DNA from: Pseudomonadota bacterium
GTDB lineage: Bacteria > Pseudomonadota > Gammaproteobacteria > Burkholderiales > Burkholderiaceae_C
Direction of reading: 5' to 3'
Assembly: GCA_023387335.1 (NCBI GenBank)
Contig: JAEWIF010000019.1
Location: forward strand, 62,001-126,000
DNA: 64,000 bases
Below the pieces are notes generated by a model that had not been told where the DNA came from, made no database searches, and worked only from the letters and a program-made list of their open reading frames with translations. Shown piece by piece: positions 27,807 through 36,036 of the stretch; position 1 is the stretch's first letter; the number at the start of each line of letters is the position of its first letter. Position numbers and translations under genes: made by a program.

Positions 27807-28805
27807 TCAGTCGGCGCTGGCGCCGGATTCCTTCACGACCTTGCTCCACTTGGCCGATTCGCTGCGGATGAACTCGGCGAACTGCTCCGGCTTCTCGGCG
27901 TGGGGCTCGGCGCCCTGCTCCGACAGCTTCTTCTTCACTTCCGCATCGCCCAGCACCTTGACCAGCGCGCCGTTCAGCCTGGCGACGATCGGCGCGGGCG
28001 TGGCGGCGGGCGCGAACATGCCGAACCAGGACGTCGCCTCGTAGCCGGGCACGCCGGCTTCAGCCACCGTCGGCACATCGGGCAGTTCGGCGGAGCGCTT
28101 CGCCGTGGTGACGGCCAGCGGACGCAGCTTGCCGCTGCGCACGTGCTGGATCGCGGAAGGCATGTTGTCGAACATGACGTCGATCTGGCCGCCCAGGAGG
28201 TCGGTGACGGCCGGCGAGCTGCCCCGGTAGGGCACGTGGACCATGTCGACCTTCGCCAGCGAGTTGAACAGCTCGCCCGACAGGTGGATCGAGCTGCCGC
28301 TGCCCGACGAGCCGAAGTTCACCTTGCGCGGATTGGCCTGCGCGTAGGCGATCAGCTCCTTCACGTTCTTGTACGGCTTGCCCGGGTTGGCCACGAGCAG
28401 GTTCGGCACCATCGCCACGCGCGTGAGCGGCGCGAAATCCTTGACGGGGTCGAACGGCAGTTTCTTGTACAGGCTCTGGTTGATCGCGTGCGTGCCGACC
28501 GTGCCCATCAGGAGCGTGTAGCCGTCGGCGGGCGCCTTGGCGGCGAGCGCCGCGCCGATGTTGCCGCCCGCGCCGGCGCGGTTGTCGACGATCACGGACT
28601 GGCCCAGCTCCTTGCCCAGCGCCTGGCCGATCACGCGGGCCAGGATGTCGGTGGTGCCGCCCGCGGCGAACGGCACGACGATGGTGATCGGCTTGGCCGG
28701 ATAGGCCTGCGCGGCGGCGCCGAGCGGCAGGACCGCCGCGGCGGCGGCGAGAGCGAGGCCGCCCAGTGCGAAGCGGCGGCGGGAATCGTTGTGGAAGTGG
28801 GTCAT
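27807..28805 (-). CDS. Bug-type (TctC) solute-binding receptor with Tat-like signal
   Basis: A 332-residue Bug receptor, last gene of the pca operon. Its N terminus has SRRRFALGG followed by a hydrophobic run, a twin-arginine motif, unlike the plain Sec signal of the other Bug protein in the window. The mature part has YPAKPITIVVPFAAGGTTDILAR and VIVDNRAGAGGNIGA. No membrane subunits are adjacent. Position suggests it binds an aromatic or dicarboxylic acid feeding beta-ketoadipate. Confidence 0.9.
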   Translation of the reverse strand: MTHFHNDSRRRFALGGLALAAAAAVLPLGAAAQAYPAKPITIVVPFAAGGTTDILARVIGQALGKELGQSVIVDNRAGAGGNIGAALAAKAPADGYTLLMGTVGTHAINQSLYKKLPFDPVKDFAPLTRVAMVPNLLVANPGKPYKNVKELIAYAQANPRKVNFGSSGSGSSIHLSGELFNSLAKVDMVHVPYRGSSPAVTDLLGGQIDVMFDNMPSAIQHVRSGKLRPLAVTTAKRSAELPDVPTVAEAGVPGYEATSWFGMFAPAATPAPIVARLNGALVKVLGDAEVKKKLSEQGAEPHAEKPEQFAEFIRSESAKWSKVVKESGASAD

Positions 28806-28827
28806 GGAGAGAGTCCTCTTGGTGAAT

Positions 28828-29550
28828 TCAGACGGGAGCGAGTCCAAGGGTGGTGCCGCCACAGACGTAGAGCACCTGGCCGGTGATGAAGCCGTTGTCC
28901 GGCGAGAGGAAGAACAGCGCGGCGCGTGCGACATCCTCGGGGGTGCCCATGCGCTTGACGACGATGCTGTCCAGGATGCGCTGCGTGCGCGGCGCGCCTT
29001 CGGGGTTGCTCTGGCGGAACAGCTCCGTGGCGATCGGCCCGGGCGCGATGGCGTTGACGGTGATGCCGTCGCCCCCGAGCTCCATCGCCAGGGTGCGGGT
29101 CATGCCGACCAGCCCCGCCTTGGCGGCGGAGTAGGCGATGCGCTCCGTCTTGCCCAGCGCCGCGCGCGAGGCCATGTTGACCACCCGGCCGTGGCCGCAG
29201 GCGCGCAGCGACGGCAGGAAGGACTGCGTGAGCAGCATCGTCGCCTGCAGCGTGAGCGCGTTGACGTAGGCCAGGTCGGCGGCCGTCTGCGTGTCGACGC
29301 TGCCGGGCCGGGTCGCGCCGGCGTTGTTCACCAGCGCGGTGATGTCGAACGCGCGCGAGATCTCGGCCGCGCGTTCTTGCGTTTGCGCTTCGCTCGAGAG
29401 GTCGGCCTGGAAGGACACGAGGCGTTCGTGCGCCCACGCGGGCCGCTGGTAGTCGAGGTTCACCACCGTGCGGCCCTGCGCGAGCAGGCTTTCGCAGATG
29501 GCGCGGCCGATGCCGGCGCTGCCGCCGGTGACCAGGGTTGCTTCTTTCAT
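28828..29550 (-). CDS. short-chain dehydrogenase/reductase (pca-linked, FabG-like)
   Basis: A 240-residue SDR: TLVTGGSAGIGRAICESL (cofactor site), LVNNAGATRPG, catalytic Ser in VNMASRAA, YSAAKAGLVGMTR and VNAIAPGPIATELF. The ATG at 29550 starts one base after the pcaF stop, so it belongs to the operon. This gene is not a standard part of the lower beta-ketoadipate pathway; it may act on a hydroxy- or dihydrodiol acid that enters at 3-oxoadipate. An acetoacetyl-CoA reductase role is the alternative. Confidence 0.88.
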   Translation of the reverse strand: MKEATLVTGGSAGIGRAICESLLAQGRTVVNLDYQRPAWAHERLVSFQADLSSEAQTQERAAEISRAFDITALVNNAGATRPGSVDTQTAADLAYVNALTLQATMLLTQSFLPSLRACGHGRVVNMASRAALGKTERIAYSAAKAGLVGMTRTLAMELGGDGITVNAIAPGPIATELFRQSNPEGAPRTQRILDSIVVKRMGTPEDVARAALFFLSPDNGFITGQVLYVCGGTTLGLAPV

Positions 29551-29551
29551 C

Positions 29552-30757
<1,206 letters not shown>

Positions 30758-30765
30758 GGGTTCCT

Positions 30766-31425
30766 TCAGGTCGGAGTGGCGACCGGCAGCTGGATCAGGC
30801 GTTCCAGTTCCTCGCGGGAGAGGCCCTCGACCGCGTCGATCAGGCGCAGGCCCTGCGGCGTGCACTCGAGCGTGCACAGGTCGGTGTAGATGCGTTTGAC
30901 GCAGGCGATGCCGGTCAGCGGATAGGTGCAGCGGTCGACGACCTTGCTGCCGCCGGCCTTGCTCAGCAGATCCATCATCACCCAGGTCTGCTTGGCACCG
31001 ATGGCCAGGTCCATCGCGCCGCCTACGGCCGGAATGGCACCCGGCTCGCCGGTGCTCCAGTTGGCCAGGTCGCCGCGGGCGGACACCTGGAAGGCGCCGA
31101 GCACGCAGATGTCGAGGTGGCCGCCGCGCATCATCGCGAAGGAGTCGGCGTGGTGGAAATACGCGCCGCCCGGCAGCAGGGTCACGGGCTGCTTGCCCGC
31201 ATTGATCAGGTCGTAGTCTTCCTGGCCGGCGGCCGGCGCCGGGCCCATGCCCAGGATGCCGTTCTCGCTCTGCAGGATCACCTCGCGGCCGGCCGGGATG
31301 TGGTTGGCCACGGCGGTGGGCATGCCGATGCCCAGGTTCACGTAGGCGCCATCGTGGATGTCCTGCGCCACGCGCCGGGCCAGTTCGTCCTTGGTTCGCT
31401 TCTGGTACTTCGGGGCGTTCATCAT
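30766..31425 (-). CDS. pcaJ: 3-oxoadipate CoA-transferase subunit B
   Basis: A 219-residue beta subunit of a class I CoA-transferase. The catalytic Glu is in ILQSENGILGMGP; VNLGIGMPTAVANHIP and PAVGGAMDLAIGAK are family motifs. With PcaI it moves CoA from succinyl-CoA to 3-oxoadipate. The ATG at 31425 overlaps the pcaI stop (ATGA), typical for equal subunit synthesis. SCOT/AtoA-type enzymes are similar; pcaF and pcaR next to it decide the call. Confidence 0.93.
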   Translation of the reverse strand: MMNAPKYQKRTKDELARRVAQDIHDGAYVNLGIGMPTAVANHIPAGREVILQSENGILGMGPAPAAGQEDYDLINAGKQPVTLLPGGAYFHHADSFAMMRGGHLDICVLGAFQVSARGDLANWSTGEPGAIPAVGGAMDLAIGAKQTWVMMDLLSKAGGSKVVDRCTYPLTGIACVKRIYTDLCTLECTPQGLRLIDAVEGLSREELERLIQLPVATPT

Positions 31426-32123
31426 GCGGCCTTCCTGAATCCACCCGCCTGCGTGGCGACGCGCGGGATCTTCACGATGTTGCTCACGTGGATGCCGGGG
31501 GTGACGATCGCTTCCGGATCGAGTTCGCCCAGCTCCTTGATCTCGAAAACGGTGGCGACCGTGTGCCGGGCCGCCGTCGCCATCACCGGGCCGAAGTTGC
31601 GCGCCGACTTGCGATAGACCAGGTTGCCCCAGCGGTCGCCGGCTTCGGCCTTGATCAGCGCGACGTCGCCGTGGATCGGATACTCCAGCACGTACTGCCG
31701 GCCCTGGATCTCGCGCGTCTCCTTGCCCTTGGCCAGCTCGGTGCCGAACGCGGTGGGGCAGAAGAACGCGCCGATGCCGGCGCCGGCGGCGCGGATTCGC
31801 TCGGCCAGGTTGCCTTGCGGCACCAGTTCCAGCTCGAGCTTGCCGCTGCGGTACAGCTCGTCGAACACCCAGCTGTCCACCTGGCGCGGGAAGCTGCAGA
31901 TGATCTTGCGTACGCGGCCGGTCTTGAGCAGCGCAGCCAGGCCCTCGTCGGCGTTGCCCGCGTTGTTGTTGACCACGGTGAGGTCCCTGGCGCCCTGCTC
32001 GATCAGGCCGTCGATCAACTCGCCGGGAATGCCGGCCGTACCGAAGCCGCCGATCAGAACTGTGGCGCCATCCTTCACGCTTGCCAGGGCCTGCGCCACG
32101 GAGGCTGAGATCTTGTTGATCAT
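31422..32123 (-). CDS. pcaI: 3-oxoadipate CoA-transferase subunit A
   Basis: A 233-residue alpha subunit with the glycine-rich GATVLIGGFGTAGIPGELI near the N terminus, VVNNNAG, and GTELAKGKETREI. ATG 32123 is preceded by AAGG. It is the first gene of pcaIJF-SDR-bug and lies 50 bp from the divergent regulator, with the shared operator between them. Confidence 0.93.
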   Translation of the reverse strand: MINKISASVAQALASVKDGATVLIGGFGTAGIPGELIDGLIEQGARDLTVVNNNAGNADEGLAALLKTGRVRKIICSFPRQVDSWVFDELYRSGKLELELVPQGNLAERIRAAGAGIGAFFCPTAFGTELAKGKETREIQGRQYVLEYPIHGDVALIKAEAGDRWGNLVYRKSARNFGPVMATAARHTVATVFEIKELGELDPEAIVTPGIHVSNIVKIPRVATQAGGFRKAA

Positions 32124-32133
32124 GGAATCCTTC

Positions 32134-32159
32134 TGTTCGCCCAACGAACAATTGTTCGT
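32134..32159. promoter_or_regulatory. PcaR-type operator (three GTTCG elements)
   Basis: Three copies of TGTTCG or its complement: TGTTCG at 32134-32139, CGAACA at 32145-32150 and TTGTTCG at 32153-32158. The last two form the perfect 16-bp palindrome 32144-32159; the first and second form TGTTCG-N5-CGAACA. Three-repeat operators are known for PcaU/PcaR/PobR IclR regulators. TATAAT at 32159-32164 overlaps its right edge and is the likely -10 of pcaR. Confidence 0.65.
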
Positions 32160-32173
32160 ATAATGAATTCTAC

Positions 32174-32980
32174 ATGCCAACCCGAACCCCTCCCCAGGAA
32201 GCCGCCATAGACCCCCGCCCAGGGGATGCCTACGTGCAATCGTTCGCGCGCGGGTTGGAAGTGATCCGCTCGTTCAGCGCCGAGGCGCCGCGCCAGACGC
32301 TGACCCAGGTCGCCGCCCGCACGGGGCTCACGCGCGCGGGCGCCCGTCGCATCCTCCTGACCTTGCAGGCCTTGGGCTATGTGGAGAGCGACGGCCGGTT
32401 GTTCGCACTGACGCCGCGCATCCTGGACCTGGGCTTCGCCTACCTCTCCTCGATGCCGATGTGGAACGTGGCCGAGCCGGTGATGGAGGCGCTGGTGGAG
32501 CAGGTGAAGGAGTCGTGCTCCGCCGGTGTGCTCGAAGGCACGGACATCGTGTACGTGCTGCGCGTGTCGACGCGCAAGATCATGCGCAACAGCCTCGGGA
32601 TCGGCTCGCGCCTGCCGGCCTATTGCACCGCCCTCGGCCGCATGCAGCTGGCGGGCCTGCCGGACGATGAGGTGCTCAGGCTGCTGAACGCCAGTACGCT
32701 GGAGGCGCGCACGCGGCATACGCTGGTGGACATCGAGGCGCTCCTCGCCAAGGTGCAGCAGGCCCGCCGTCAGGGCTGGTGCCTGGTCAACCAGGAACTG
32801 GAGGAAGGACTTGTGTCGATCGCCGCGCCGGTGATCAACCGCACGGGTCGCACCGTCGCGGCGCTCAACATCAGCGGCCAGGTGAACCGCACGCCACCGC
32901 GGCAGATGCAGGAGACGATGTTGCCGGCGTTGCGCGAAGCGGCGCGCGAGGTCTCGCGTCGGCTGGAGGTCGGCGCCTGA
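32174..32980 (+). CDS. pcaR: IclR-family regulator of beta-ketoadipate genes
   Basis: A 268-residue IclR protein: N-terminal winged HTH (FARGLEVIRSFSAEAPRQTL, LTRAGARRILLTLQALGYV) and a C-terminal effector domain (NSLGIGSRLPAYCTALGRM, QGWCLVNQELEEGLVSIAAP). The GSRLPAYCTALGR and EGLVSIAAP segments match PcaR/PcaU/PobR. It is divergent from pcaIJF and probably responds to beta-ketoadipate. With TATAAT at 32159-32164 the transcript would start within a few bases of the ATG; a GTG at 32233 is a possible internal start. Confidence 0.9.
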   Translation: MPTRTPPQEAAIDPRPGDAYVQSFARGLEVIRSFSAEAPRQTLTQVAARTGLTRAGARRILLTLQALGYVESDGRLFALTPRILDLGFAYLSSMPMWNVAEPVMEALVEQVKESCSAGVLEGTDIVYVLRVSTRKIMRNSLGIGSRLPAYCTALGRMQLAGLPDDEVLRLLNASTLEARTRHTLVDIEALLAKVQQARRQGWCLVNQELEEGLVSIAAPVINRTGRTVAALNISGQVNRTPPRQMQETMLPALREAAREVSRRLEVGA

Positions 32981-33030
32981 GGCGGCGGCGATGCGGGTGG
33001 GAACACCCGCGGATACCCCAAGAACGGAAA

Positions 33031-33062
33031 AACGGGTCCTGACCTTGCGATCAGAACCCGTT
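33031..33062. terminator. bidirectional terminator, ancestral tRNA-Asp terminator
   Basis: A 12-bp stem with one mismatch (33031-33042 with 33051-33062) and an 8-nt loop; T-rich on both strands (TTGTTCTCTTTTT on plus, TTTTT on minus). On plus it ends pcaR. On minus it lies 13 bp past the duplicated tRNA end at 33076, the place expected for the terminator of the tRNA-Asp gene before the island inserted. Confidence 0.7.
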
Positions 33063-33075
33063 GTTCTCTTTTTGC

Positions 33076-33095
33076 TGGCGGAGTGGACGGGACTC
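33076..33095. repeat. att repeat, distal copy
   Basis: Twenty bases identical to 35672-35691 (TGGCGGAGTGG followed by ACGGGACTC), the CCA end and T-arm 3' half of tRNA-Asp read on the minus strand. Identity stops at both edges (33075 and 33096 differ from the tRNA copy). This is the remnant of the original tRNA end left after site-specific integration. Confidence 0.8.
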
Positions 33096-33538
33096 TGGGC
33101 CGGTCCGCCTAAGTACTTGATTGCTAAGCCATTTTCGACCTGACGGTGTAGCACGAGCATACCGTAGGCGGTGTAGCAGCGCAAGCCGTGCGACTGGCGC
33201 TTGGCGAGCATGTCGTTGCCATGTTACGTGCGGCAGGAACAATCGAGCGATACCAAGCCGGCATTCATCCAGTCGCTCATAGGTGTGCAAAGCGCGACGG
33301 AAAAATGGGCGACGAGCGCGTGCTTGAGGATAGGCGGCTGTGTCCCTCGTCGGCACGGACAAGCAGTTGCCGGCAGGCTCTCCTCGTTATGCCAGCACAT
33401 GCACCCGCCCATGTCCAAGTGGCAGCGACATGTGCCCCATCGTTCTGCAGGGCACTTACGACACTCACCTGCGCGTAGTGCGAACTGCCCTGAGCAGAGC
33501 ACGCAGTGAAGCGGGTCCAACTCACGGACAATCGAGGC
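33096..33538. other. element left end, no convincing gene
   Basis: AT-richer sequence between the distal att repeat and the unknown gene. It holds two GGTGTAGCA arm-like repeats near 33145-33178. Short open frames on both strands (up to about 100 codons) lack ribosome-binding sites and recognisable domains, and overlap one another. I see no coding sequence here; the rest may be remnants of deleted genes or the promoter of the following gene. Confidence 0.5.
33145..33178. repeat. integrase arm-like repeats, left end
   Basis: Two copies of GGTGTAGCA at 33145-33153 and 33170-33178, 25 bp apart. They differ by one base from the GGGGTAGCA repeats at the other end of the element. Paired short repeats near both att sites are what arm-type integrase sites look like. 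Confidence 0.45.
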
Positions 33539-34591
33539 ATGGCCATCGACCTGTTCGCTGACTTAGGTAAAAAGGCGAAGCTCCACCCCAGCTTCGTCAC
33601 ACTACGTGACTCTCCCGGCTACAAGCCGGCGCGCCGGATGCTGCGAGAACTCCAGCAGCACTTTGACGACCCCGACGGAAATTTTGTTGAGCAGTTCCAA
33701 ACCACGGGCTTTGACTCGCGGACGTTTGAGTTCGCTCTGTTTGCGATGTTTCGGGAGGGCGGCTTCGCCATCGACAGGAGCCACCCTCGTCCTGACTTCC
33801 TGATTTCCCGCGGTGGGGTGACTGCGGCAATCGAAGCCGTGACGGCTAGCCAGCCGTCCAACGCAGGCGTGCAGCCCTACCTGGCCTTGCCGGAGAACCA
33901 AAGCGAGGCTGAGCGCGCGGAATACATCAAGAACAGCATCCCAATCAGACTCGGCAGTCCGCTGTTCACGAAGCTCAACGCCAAGTACTGGGAGGAGCCT
34001 CATGTCGCCGGCAAGCCGTTCGTCATAGCTATTGAGGACTTTCATCAGGCGGGTTCGCTCGCGAGCTCCTCGACGCCGTTGACGCGTTACCTTTTTGGCC
34101 AGGAGCAACAGTGGTACCACGACGCAGAGGGCAAGCTGGTTATCACTGAGCACCAAGTCGACGTCCATAAGAACGCCGTCAAACAGATTCCGTCGGGCTT
34201 CTTCAATCTGCCGGGCGCCGAACACATCTCTGGAATCTTGTTCTCAAATACAGGCACCATCCCCAAGTTCGCCCGGATGGGGCACCAGGGTCCGTACAGG
34301 GACCCTGACCTGAAGATGTTTCGTATGGGTACCTGCTACCGGCACGACCCCAATGCGTCGCAGGCAGCTCCATTCATCTACGAGGTGGGTGACCCAGAGG
34401 CTGTCGAGACCTGGTGGGAAGGAACGGTGTACAGGACGCGTCTTCCTTTTGCGAATCGTCCATCTTCTCCGGCTCAACATCGCCCGACGCCCCTGCCGCT
34501 GCGTCAACAAAGTTCGCCCAACGATGGTCGAACTGGTGAAGCATCTTTGCCTCGTACACTGGCACGTAGTCTGATTTCGGCTCCTGAATGA
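33539..34591 (+). CDS. unknown protein, C-terminally truncated (island gene)
   Basis: Not recognised as a named family. Starting at ATG 33539 (MAIDLFADLGKKAKLHP; a GTG at 33506 is possible) it would be 350 residues, but only the part to about 34429 (TWWEGTV) looks native. The last 53 residues read antisense through a methylase fragment. RPDFLISRGGVTAAIEAVTA resembles the core of PD-(D/E)xK nucleases, but the lysine is not evident. C-terminal native part has LPGAEHISGILFSNTGTIPKF. Lower GC than the host and position next to a modification enzyme fragment suggest an accessory, possibly defence-related, gene. Confidence 0.6.
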   Translation: MAIDLFADLGKKAKLHPSFVTLRDSPGYKPARRMLRELQQHFDDPDGNFVEQFQTTGFDSRTFEFALFAMFREGGFAIDRSHPRPDFLISRGGVTAAIEAVTASQPSNAGVQPYLALPENQSEAERAEYIKNSIPIRLGSPLFTKLNAKYWEEPHVAGKPFVIAIEDFHQAGSLASSSTPLTRYLFGQEQQWYHDAEGKLVITEHQVDVHKNAVKQIPSGFFNLPGAEHISGILFSNTGTIPKFARMGHQGPYRDPDLKMFRMGTCYRHDPNASQAAPFIYEVGDPEAVETWWEGTVYRTRLPFANRPSSPAQHRPTPLPLRQQSSPNDGRTGEASLPRTLARSLISAPE

Positions 34592-35040
34592 ACGAGCCGC
34601 TGTCGTCCGACATGTGAAGCATTCGGCCGAGTTTGATGTTCCACGGATTTCCGGAGGACACTCCGTCGCGGGTGAGCACAGGAAGTGCCGCGTATAAGCG
34701 CTTCACGAGTTCCGCGTCTCGCTGACTGCGAAAGATGGGGCAGGTCAGGCTGTTTGGGTTGATGAGAACAAACTCGTCAGGCGACACGGAGAATCGACGA
34801 CGGACATCGCGCAAGTGCTCGACTTGGGTGGCGAAACACACAAACTCCGCCTGAGTAGCGACGCCCAGCGTTATCAGGGAGAACTTGTAGCTTCGATGCA
34901 CTGACGGGAACACGGCATCGCTGTTCTCGAAGTCATACAGGCTTACTAGGCGCCCGGTGCTGGCGATGTGGCCGAAGTAGGCCTTTGTGGAATCGTCGGT
35001 GGCAATGCCGGTGGGAACAATGAAGCCCGCCCGTCCTGTT
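34431..35040 (-). pseudogene. Eco57I-like restriction-modification methylase fragment
   Basis: An internal piece of about 200 residues with neither proper start nor end. GRAGFIVPTGIATDDSTKAY, HRSYKFSLITLG, FVCFATQVEHLRD, NPNSLTCPIFRSQRDAEL, NPWNIKLGRMLHMSDDSGSF and PVYEAKMLHQFDHRWANF are typical of the region after the catalytic motif in large type IIG/Eco57I-class N6-adenine methylases. The catalytic NPPY region would lie upstream and is missing. Upstream it is joined near 35040 to integrase sequence; downstream it stops near 34433 at the truncated convergent gene. Confidence 0.75.
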
Positions 35041-35466
35041 GCCGCGGTTGCACGTCGCAGATGCCCGTCTCGACAGACTGGATGCGAGACGCCCGGCGGG
35101 AGCGGTGGCGCACGCGGACTTCTCGTCGTCGCGCGCCGGCTTTCTGACCGGGGCGGCACGAGCCATCTTCGCCTTCAGGTCGGCGGCCCACTCGGCGGCC
35201 ACCGGCTCCCGCGCCTGCGCCACCCGCATGTCGAAGTGTGCGACCTCGGCACGCAAAATGACCTCGGCCTGGTGAAGGAGACTGGTTTCCAGCGACTTCC
35301 ACACTTGGCCGGACTGGGCCTCAGGGAACGCGTGCTCCAGACCCTTGGGAACCTTGCGCTTGAAGTAGAAGGTGCTGCCGCGCCGCAGCAGGTACTGAGG
35401 CAATGGCTGGGAAGGCGTCGTTCGATGCTCGCGGCTGACTTCCGCGAAACGGGTGCTGTGTGCCAT
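35040..35466 (-). pseudogene. phage-type integrase, N-terminal fragment
   Basis: From ATG 35466 the first ~120 residues read as a site-specific integrase N terminus: LPQYLLRRGSTFYFKRKVP (DUF6538-like arm-binding segment) and a helical SAM-like stretch with LLHQAEVILRAEVAHFDMR. The catalytic domain with the R-H-R-Y residues is gone: beyond about 35100 the frame no longer looks integrase-like, and from 35040 the DNA codes for methylase in another frame. It begins 206 bp from the tRNA-Asp end, the usual place of an integrase beside its att site. Confidence 0.72.
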
Positions 35467-35550
35467 GAAGGCTCCTCGTGCAAGGGTTGCGCGAAGAGCC
35501 GCCTGCGGTCCAGCCGGATGAGGCGATGAGCAGGAGGCTTGTGCTCTAGC

Positions 35551-35617
35551 TGCTACCCCAAACTGCTACCCCGCGGGCGGCTCCGGGGTAGCACCGACAG
35601 ACGTAGACGGGGTAGCA
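35551..35617. repeat. integrase arm-like repeats, right end
   Basis: Four copies of a 9-mer: TGCTACCCC at 35551-35559 and 35564-35572, and its complement GGGGTAGCA at 35585-35593 and 35609-35617. They lie between the integrase start and the tRNA. Direct and inverted pairs fit arm-type integrase or excisionase binding sites, or operators of the integrase gene. Confidence 0.55.
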
Positions 35618-35630
35618 GGAAAAGAAAAAA

Positions 35631-35659
35631 GCCGTTGCAAATCAGTGACTTGCAACGGC
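35631..35659. terminator. hairpin terminator carried by the element, now follows tRNA-Asp
   Basis: Perfect 10-bp stem (35631-35640 with 35650-35659), 12 bp counting flanking A/T pairs, loop of 9 nt. On the minus strand it is followed by TTTTTTCTTTT, an ideal intrinsic terminator 12 bp past the tRNA-Asp CCA. T-rich sequence is also present on the plus strand. Confidence 0.75.
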
Positions 35660-35671
35660 TTTTCCGATACT

Positions 35672-35691
35672 TGGCGGAGTGGACGGGACTC
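35672..35691. repeat. att repeat, tRNA-proximal copy
   Basis: The CCA end and adjoining T-arm of the intact tRNA-Asp gene, identical over 20 bases to 33076-33095. Integration at this point restores the tRNA, as usual for tRNA-targeting elements. Confidence 0.8.
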
Positions 35692-35748
35692 GAACCCGCG
35701 ACCCCCGGCGTGACAGGCCGGTATTCTAACCGACTGAACTACCACTCC
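35672..35748 (-). tRNA. tRNA-Asp (GTC)
   Basis: Seventy-seven nt with encoded CCA. Acceptor GGAGTGG pairs with CCACTCC; the D-arm GTTCAGTCGGTTAGAAT, anticodon loop CTGTCAC (GTC) and T-loop GGTTCGAGTCC are canonical. Last of three tRNAs read on the minus strand after gltX; its 3' end is the attachment site of the relic element. Confidence 0.97.
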
Positions 35749-35818
35749 GCGTCGGTGCAGCTTCCGCTCTTGCGAGCCAAGTGCTGCCACTTGTTGCCTT
35801 CATCGCTTTCGCGAATCC

Positions 35819-35894
35819 TGGCGACCCTACGGGGATTCGAACCCCGGTACTCACCGTGAAAGGGTGATGTCCTAGGCCTCTAGACGATAGGGTC
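35819..35894 (-). tRNA. tRNA-Glu (TTC)
   Basis: Seventy-six nt with encoded CCA. Acceptor GACCCTA pairs with TAGGGTC; anticodon loop CTTTCAC gives TTC; T-loop GGTTCGAATCC. Middle gene of the Ala-Glu-Asp tRNA cluster, close to the glutamyl-tRNA synthetase gene that charges it. Confidence 0.97.
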
Positions 35895-35925
35895 GAAACC
35901 TTGAACTTCCAATCGACACCTTGCT

Positions 35926-36001
<76 letters not shown>

Positions 36002-36036
36002 ATCAGGTGTCGAGCCTCGAATTCTACACCGAAAAA

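Larger units (their letters stand above)
33076..35691. mobile_element. degenerate integrative element at the tRNA-Asp 3' end
   Basis: The segment is bounded by identical 20-bp copies of the tRNA-Asp 3' end (33076-33095 and 35672-35691). It holds an integrase fragment next to the tRNA, an Eco57I-like methylase fragment and a truncated unknown gene, is clearly AT-richer than its surroundings, and has arm-like repeats at both ends. The span without one repeat is 2596 bp. Internal deletions (near 34430 and 35040) show it is a relic that can no longer move by itself. Confidence 0.8.

Noticed and set aside
33051..33362. Short minus-strand frame crossing the terminator and att repeat
   Set aside because: Its C-terminal residues are simply the translated tRNA end, a common artefact near tRNA genes.
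33224..33520. 98-codon Cys-rich frame on the minus strand in the element's left end
   Set aside because: Several overlapping frames of like size exist on both strands, no ribosome-binding site, no paired Cys pattern of a known finger.
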